NCBI GenBank assembly: GCA_026182355.1
Contig: JAPFBL010000001.1
Location: forward strand, 744,001-808,000
DNA length: 64,000 nt
From: Hermatobates lingyangjiaoensis
Taxonomy: Eukaryota; Arthropoda; Insecta; Hemiptera; Hermatobatidae
Reading direction: 5' to 3'
Under the pieces are notes generated by a model. The model saw only the letters and a list, made by a program, of their open reading frames with translations. It was not told the DNA's origin and searched no databases. Every line of letters begins with the position of its first letter. Position 1 is the stretch's first letter. Positions 60,090 through 64,000 of the stretch are shown here, piece after piece. The translations under genes were made by a program, and so were the position numbers.

Positions 60090-60245
60090 TATATATATAT
60101 CCAAAGTAACGATCGTGGAGTAGAAACAAAACTAAAGTTTATTGGGACTCGGTCAGTCCTTCAGGTTCAAATTAAACTCTCATTGCGAACGTTTTGGTTT
60201 TATTTAAAACCTTTTTCATAGGCCTACTAAGGCCTAATAGTTAAT
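60090..60245 (-). mobile_element. Single terminal-repeat-like segment related to 7,751-8,051
   Basis: On the minus strand: CCTATGAAAAAGG, TTTTAAATAAAACC, AAAACGTTCGCAATGAGAG, then GGACTGACCGAGTCCC and text ending at a TA run (60,090-60,102). It matches the right arm of the inverted repeat at 7.93-8.05 kb (GGAAAAAGATTTTAAATAAA, then GAAACGTCGGCAATGAGAG), diverged but in the same order. Confidence 0.65.
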
Positions 60246-60724
60246 AGTTTTGTGTACCTTGGTCAGAAAAAAAGCTCTCTCTTGAAAGATTAACTGTCCC
60301 ACTGACGTTTATTAGGTGCGTAACTTTAAGAAACTTTAATAAAGTGATTTTTAATAAATATATGAAATTATATTTTAAATAAATAATCAAAAATTACAAG
60401 CTAAAATGAAGTTATGAAGGAGAAATATTAAATTTCCAACCCGTTTAGTAGAGGAGTCAGTAATAGTGGTATATATTCTGTGTAGAAGTGTGTGGATTTG
60501 ATATATGGAAAGTTCCGTGGAGTGCAACTTTCCAGATTAAACGGATAATGAAACATTTTGCAAATATTACAAGGTAATAGTAAAAATATACCCATCATTC
60601 ATGTAACATTTCTGTTATTCCGTTGTTTGGTTATTATGCTGAGTTGAACTTTCCAAGATATAAGAATTTTTTTTAATATATCGTCATATATTATTTCTAT
60701 AATATGGAAAGAATATATTTTGTT

Positions 60725-61080
60725 ATTGGACAAGCAGGGCGAAGGTAGCTAATTCAGTGCGTAGGCAGAACGCGAGCTTAGGGGGGATCAGCCCTTGGAA
60801 ATATGAAGGGGGTAGGCTCTATATGGAGGAATTCTTTATATTGTGAGCCGGCCTTGTTACTCTCGCTAGAGTGGGCCTCTGGCTCTCTCGCTACCAATAT
60901 GTTGCCTTTTCATATCCCAGCCCACTTCACCTCGCTCGCCATACACTCACCATCTCTCTACATTTAATTGGCCCTACGCCCTTCTATATAACGATGCGAC
61001 CTTTAACATCTAACGAACCAGATACCTGTCTCCTTCAAACATTATTATATTTTATCCTTCTTCCTTTTGTGTCTTCTTAA
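60725..61080. promoter_or_regulatory. GC-skew island 18
   Basis: Row 60,721-60,780 has 20 G and 10 C; row 60,901-60,960 has 5 G and 26 C. The core holds GAGCCGGCC and a pair of CTCTCGCTA words around GAGTGGGCC. The frame at 60,871-61,080 is open only through the pyrimidine-rich part. Confidence 0.42.
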
Positions 61081-61084
61081 CTCA

Positions 61085-62335
61085 ATATATTGAACAGAAT
61101 TTTGTCATATAATAATGTCCTCATTACACAATATAAACTTTGAATGGTTGACAAAACATTCTGGTCTTAAATCAAATATATCATGTAAATCTATGCTATA
61201 TTTACTTCTTTCAACTCTGTATTAATATCACTGTTTAAATTAAGTTCTTAACTTATGCTAAATTGACTTAATAACATAACATACTATGTTTAAGCTGTAA
61301 ACATGCTTAACTTTTCACATCTATCTATCTATGAGTTTTAGCTATAATTCTATTTTCAATAAGTCAAGAAATTATTAAAATAAGAAATATTATTTCTCTA
61401 TATTAAAAATGTTATAGTTTCAAATGTTCATTATTAAGCTTTGAACTACTTTAGTTAAGTTTTAAATAATAGATGTTCTTCGTCTACATGAATTACAAAT
61501 ATTAACCTTGTTATTAAACCATTTAGTTATGAAATTTTTCTCCGTAAAATTAAAAATTCTTTATGCATTTGACGCTTTGCAATGGAAGTAAAATGTTGGT
61601 AGTAAAACAATCTCAATGAACAGTTTGAATGTATTTCAAACGCAGGATCTGAGATCACAGGTGTTGCTTTATAGGTAATTGTAATAGATTGGAAATTGTT
61701 CAGATAGTTTTTATGAATTAGAGTTTAAATTTGGATATGAAATCATGTGTAAGGATTATTTATTTATTCGAAAAAAATTTAGTTACTTATTTAAATTAAT
61801 CGATTTATACGCTTTTTGTTAATATTCAGTAAAATTGAGTTTCTAAAAAAGGAATTTATTTATGATGCAATTTAAACATATCTTGTCAGAAAACAAATCT
61901 AAATAATGAAAAACAAAATCTCACATAGAAACAAGTGTCTATTTTAAAATTCCATCTACTTTAAAATATAATTTAAATATAATTCATAAAAGTCAGTTTA
62001 TCAAATATAAAAAATACAGTGTGTTTGAGTTTTCTTATATGTTATAAAGTTTATATTTTCGGTTGTCTGTTTAAACTGAAAAAAATCTTGTATATATCGT
62101 ATGTATTTAATAAAAATACGTGGATGTTTTTTATGTAATACACCTACTAGGACGACTTGTTGAATGTATCACAAGTATTGTTAATGGTTTGATTGTTTGC
62201 ATTCAGTATCTACAGTTTATAGACCTTCACTTTTAGTAATGTTCTAGGAGAATATCTGGTTCATTTTTTATTTGGCACCCATATTGGTTGCTTGTGGTAG
62301 CCTTCATTACATCAGGGTTCATGCAATTTACCTGA
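61085..62335. other. AT-rich non-coding stretch
   Basis: I see no gene or known element; a short TCTATCTATCTA repeat lies near 61,320. Confidence 0.45.
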
Positions 62336-62336
62336 T

Positions 62337-62641
62337 TCTGGTACCTGGACCAGGTTTGCCAGTGTTTGCAACGTGCTCGCCCCTGGACTGGTAGATCTGT
62401 AGTTCTATTCTAGCCCTCGATTTACACCGACGGAAGGGAAATAAATGTGACTGAAACATCCCTCAGAGAGGATGTTAAGCCGTCGGTGCCGAGCCTGTAC
62501 GATGTCAGGTGTTCAAAATACACTTGAGTTGGGCAAAATGTAGGACTTTGATGTAATATTATTATTTTGTATCATAAAGGGTCAATGTTCAGCCGATGTG
62601 TGATCTCTTATGAGACTTCCTCTGCAACCTAACTTAAATTT
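62337..62641 (+). mobile_element. SINE copy 5
   Basis: The family body is clear: 'ctcgatttacaccgacgg', 'gaggatgttaagccgtcggt', 'gagcctgtacgatgtcaggt', 'acacttgagttgggcaaaa' and 'gtaggactttgatg', ending 'caacctaacttaaattt'. The head is a diverged Pol III promoter-like region ('tagttctattctagccc' in the B-box position). The limits are approximate and no target duplication was found. Confidence 0.75.
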
Positions 62642-62644
62642 ACC

Positions 62645-64000
62645 AGATTCATGTTTAATATAGTACCTAACAGCATTCATGCTAGTAACCGACAGCTGTA
62701 CACCCTTTCCGAAGAGCGGTGTGCACATTATTTTTCACATGAAAACCTCCAGTCAAGGCAATAATTCAACCCTCTCATTTTCAGCACAAATGACAAACTT
62801 TAAGTCATACTTGACCCTGTGTTAAAGAAAAAACTGAAAAAGTCCTTCCTCAAAAAAAAATCGTTTTTTGTTATTACATAAATATATTTTCAAATAGTAC
62901 CTCTTGTGATCTACTCTTGAACTAGACTTGGATCCATACTACTATTTGGCGCATACTTTAGAACAATTATGTAAATTCAATTAATATTCTTCATTGAGCA
63001 CTGTTAATTACAAAATGACAAGATGAATAAATTAGTTAAAATTTGAAGTTTAAAACAATAAATGTAAGTATTGAATTTACATTTGCAGTATCAATACCAT
63101 GATAATCAATTAAATAATACGACAATAAAAGTTGATTTTATGGATAGTCTTATTAATTATCTTATCGCTTAGTATTCTATATAATTTGATTACACATCTT
63201 ATAATCCTTGTAAATTTAAACCTTATAATCGATTTGAAACATATATTAATTAATGGCAGTTGTATTGCTCATAAATGTATGCGTGTCAACAGTCGTTGAA
63301 TGCTCATGGTTGGTGACTAACATGATTGTCACCATTTTGTTGTTGTTAAGCATTTATATACGCCCTAATTTTTTATTGTAGATAGTTCTGTACGAACTTG
63401 TTTTTATAAAATTTAGTTTATTTTGCTTGATAAAAAAATTACATATTTTATAATTTTATAACAATAACTATAAATTGTTATAGTGTAAAGTTTATAATTG
63501 CAGCCTACTTAATGTTTTTGTGAGGCGCACTTACTTTCATTTCAAGCAGTCTTTCTATAAGCAGTCTAACTAATATGCTTAAAATAAATAAATAAAAACA
63601 TATTGCAAATGATTTTGCAGCCATAAGAAATATTTTATTTTGTAAAACAGCCCACTGAAGAAGAAGGATAACGTTCTGGAGAGACTCCACTGCCTTCAAA
63701 TAATTTGCTATTCTATTAGAAATACTATCCAGGCAGTATACACATATATTTTGTTTTAAATTATATTTTAATGTGTTTGTACAGCAATACATTGCTTCTA
63801 ATAATTTCTACGTTTGATAGCAATAAATCATTATGTGTTTGATATTCATTGATATTAGCACTTTAATGAGGGAAGTTTAGAAGTCGTTATGCCATTCTGA
63901 GTTATTATGTTATAATTGTAATTAACTTCTAATTATTATTATTTCGTCTATACTGTGCTTTTTAGCATTACTATGAAGTAATTATTAATTAAGTTGTCCC
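62645..64000. other. AT-rich non-coding stretch to the window end
   Basis: No gene is supported. The minus-strand frame at 63,505-63,792 has no known domain. Confidence 0.45.

Noticed and set aside
205..61080. Skew islands as divergent promoters
   Set aside because: Transcription-linked skew at a divergent promoter would be C-left and G-right on the + strand, the opposite of what is seen; no paired first exons are visible.
1..64000. CRISPR array, phage, operon or other bacterial system
   Set aside because: No spaced repeats, no tightly packed genes and no ribosome-binding-site pattern; the repeat content is animal-type.

Overview
The window is 64 kb of AT-rich animal DNA. I see no operon, prokaryotic gene, CRISPR array, rRNA gene or genuine tRNA gene. 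The mix of elements suggests an arthropod, probably an insect with a large intron-rich genome: Jockey-type and RNase H-bearing non-LTR retrotransposon relics, Penelope-like pieces next to TA microsatellites, Helitron ends and a tRNA-derived SINE. The species cannot be named from this sequence alone. The only candidate host coding sequence is one short internal exon at 56,753-56,858 (+). The rest reads as a gene desert or very long introns.

Two layers sit in the AT-rich background. The first is about eighteen GC-richer islands of 150-700 bp, spread from 0.2 to 61 kb: near 0.2, 1.3, 4.8, 8.9, 12.8, 15.3, 17.7, 21.6, 23.9, 28.6, 34.1, 34.7, 36.1, 37.6, 41.4, 51.7, 58.4 and 60.7 kb. Most share one strand-asymmetric design: the + strand is G-rich on the left and C-rich on the right, with a switch in the middle. 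The ones I checked carry no coding frame of known type. Several contain homeodomain-like, POU-octamer, CRE or NRF1-like sites. I read them as candidate cis-regulatory elements around a developmental gene; that is inference. The repeated G-to-C skew reversal is seen directly.

The second layer is mobile DNA. Five SINE copies share a tail, and two of them have exact 10-12 bp target-site duplications. A Helitron helicase C-terminus ends in a hairpin plus CTAG (31.8-32.4 kb). A second Helitron 3' end lies at 25.3 kb and a 5' end at 53.6 kb. A broken Jockey-like reverse transcriptase lies at 54.6-55.3 kb, with other non-LTR relics at 38.1 and 48.2 kb. Penelope-like relics lie at 33.3 and 59.6 kb. 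A repeat family is shared by 31.0-31.6 and 55.6-56.5 kb.

The window also holds many long inverted repeats, at 6.0, 7.9, 9.3, 20.5, 45.2, 46.2, 47.5 and 50.8 kb. Several are bounded by (TA)n runs and carry a recurring CTGARGA - short stem-loop - GAAA core like that of hammerhead ribozymes in Penelope-like retroelements. Three of the largest are packed into 2.7 kb at 44.9-47.6 kb. The best candidates for something under-described are the skew-switch islands and this hairpin / TA-microsatellite / ribozyme-like element family.
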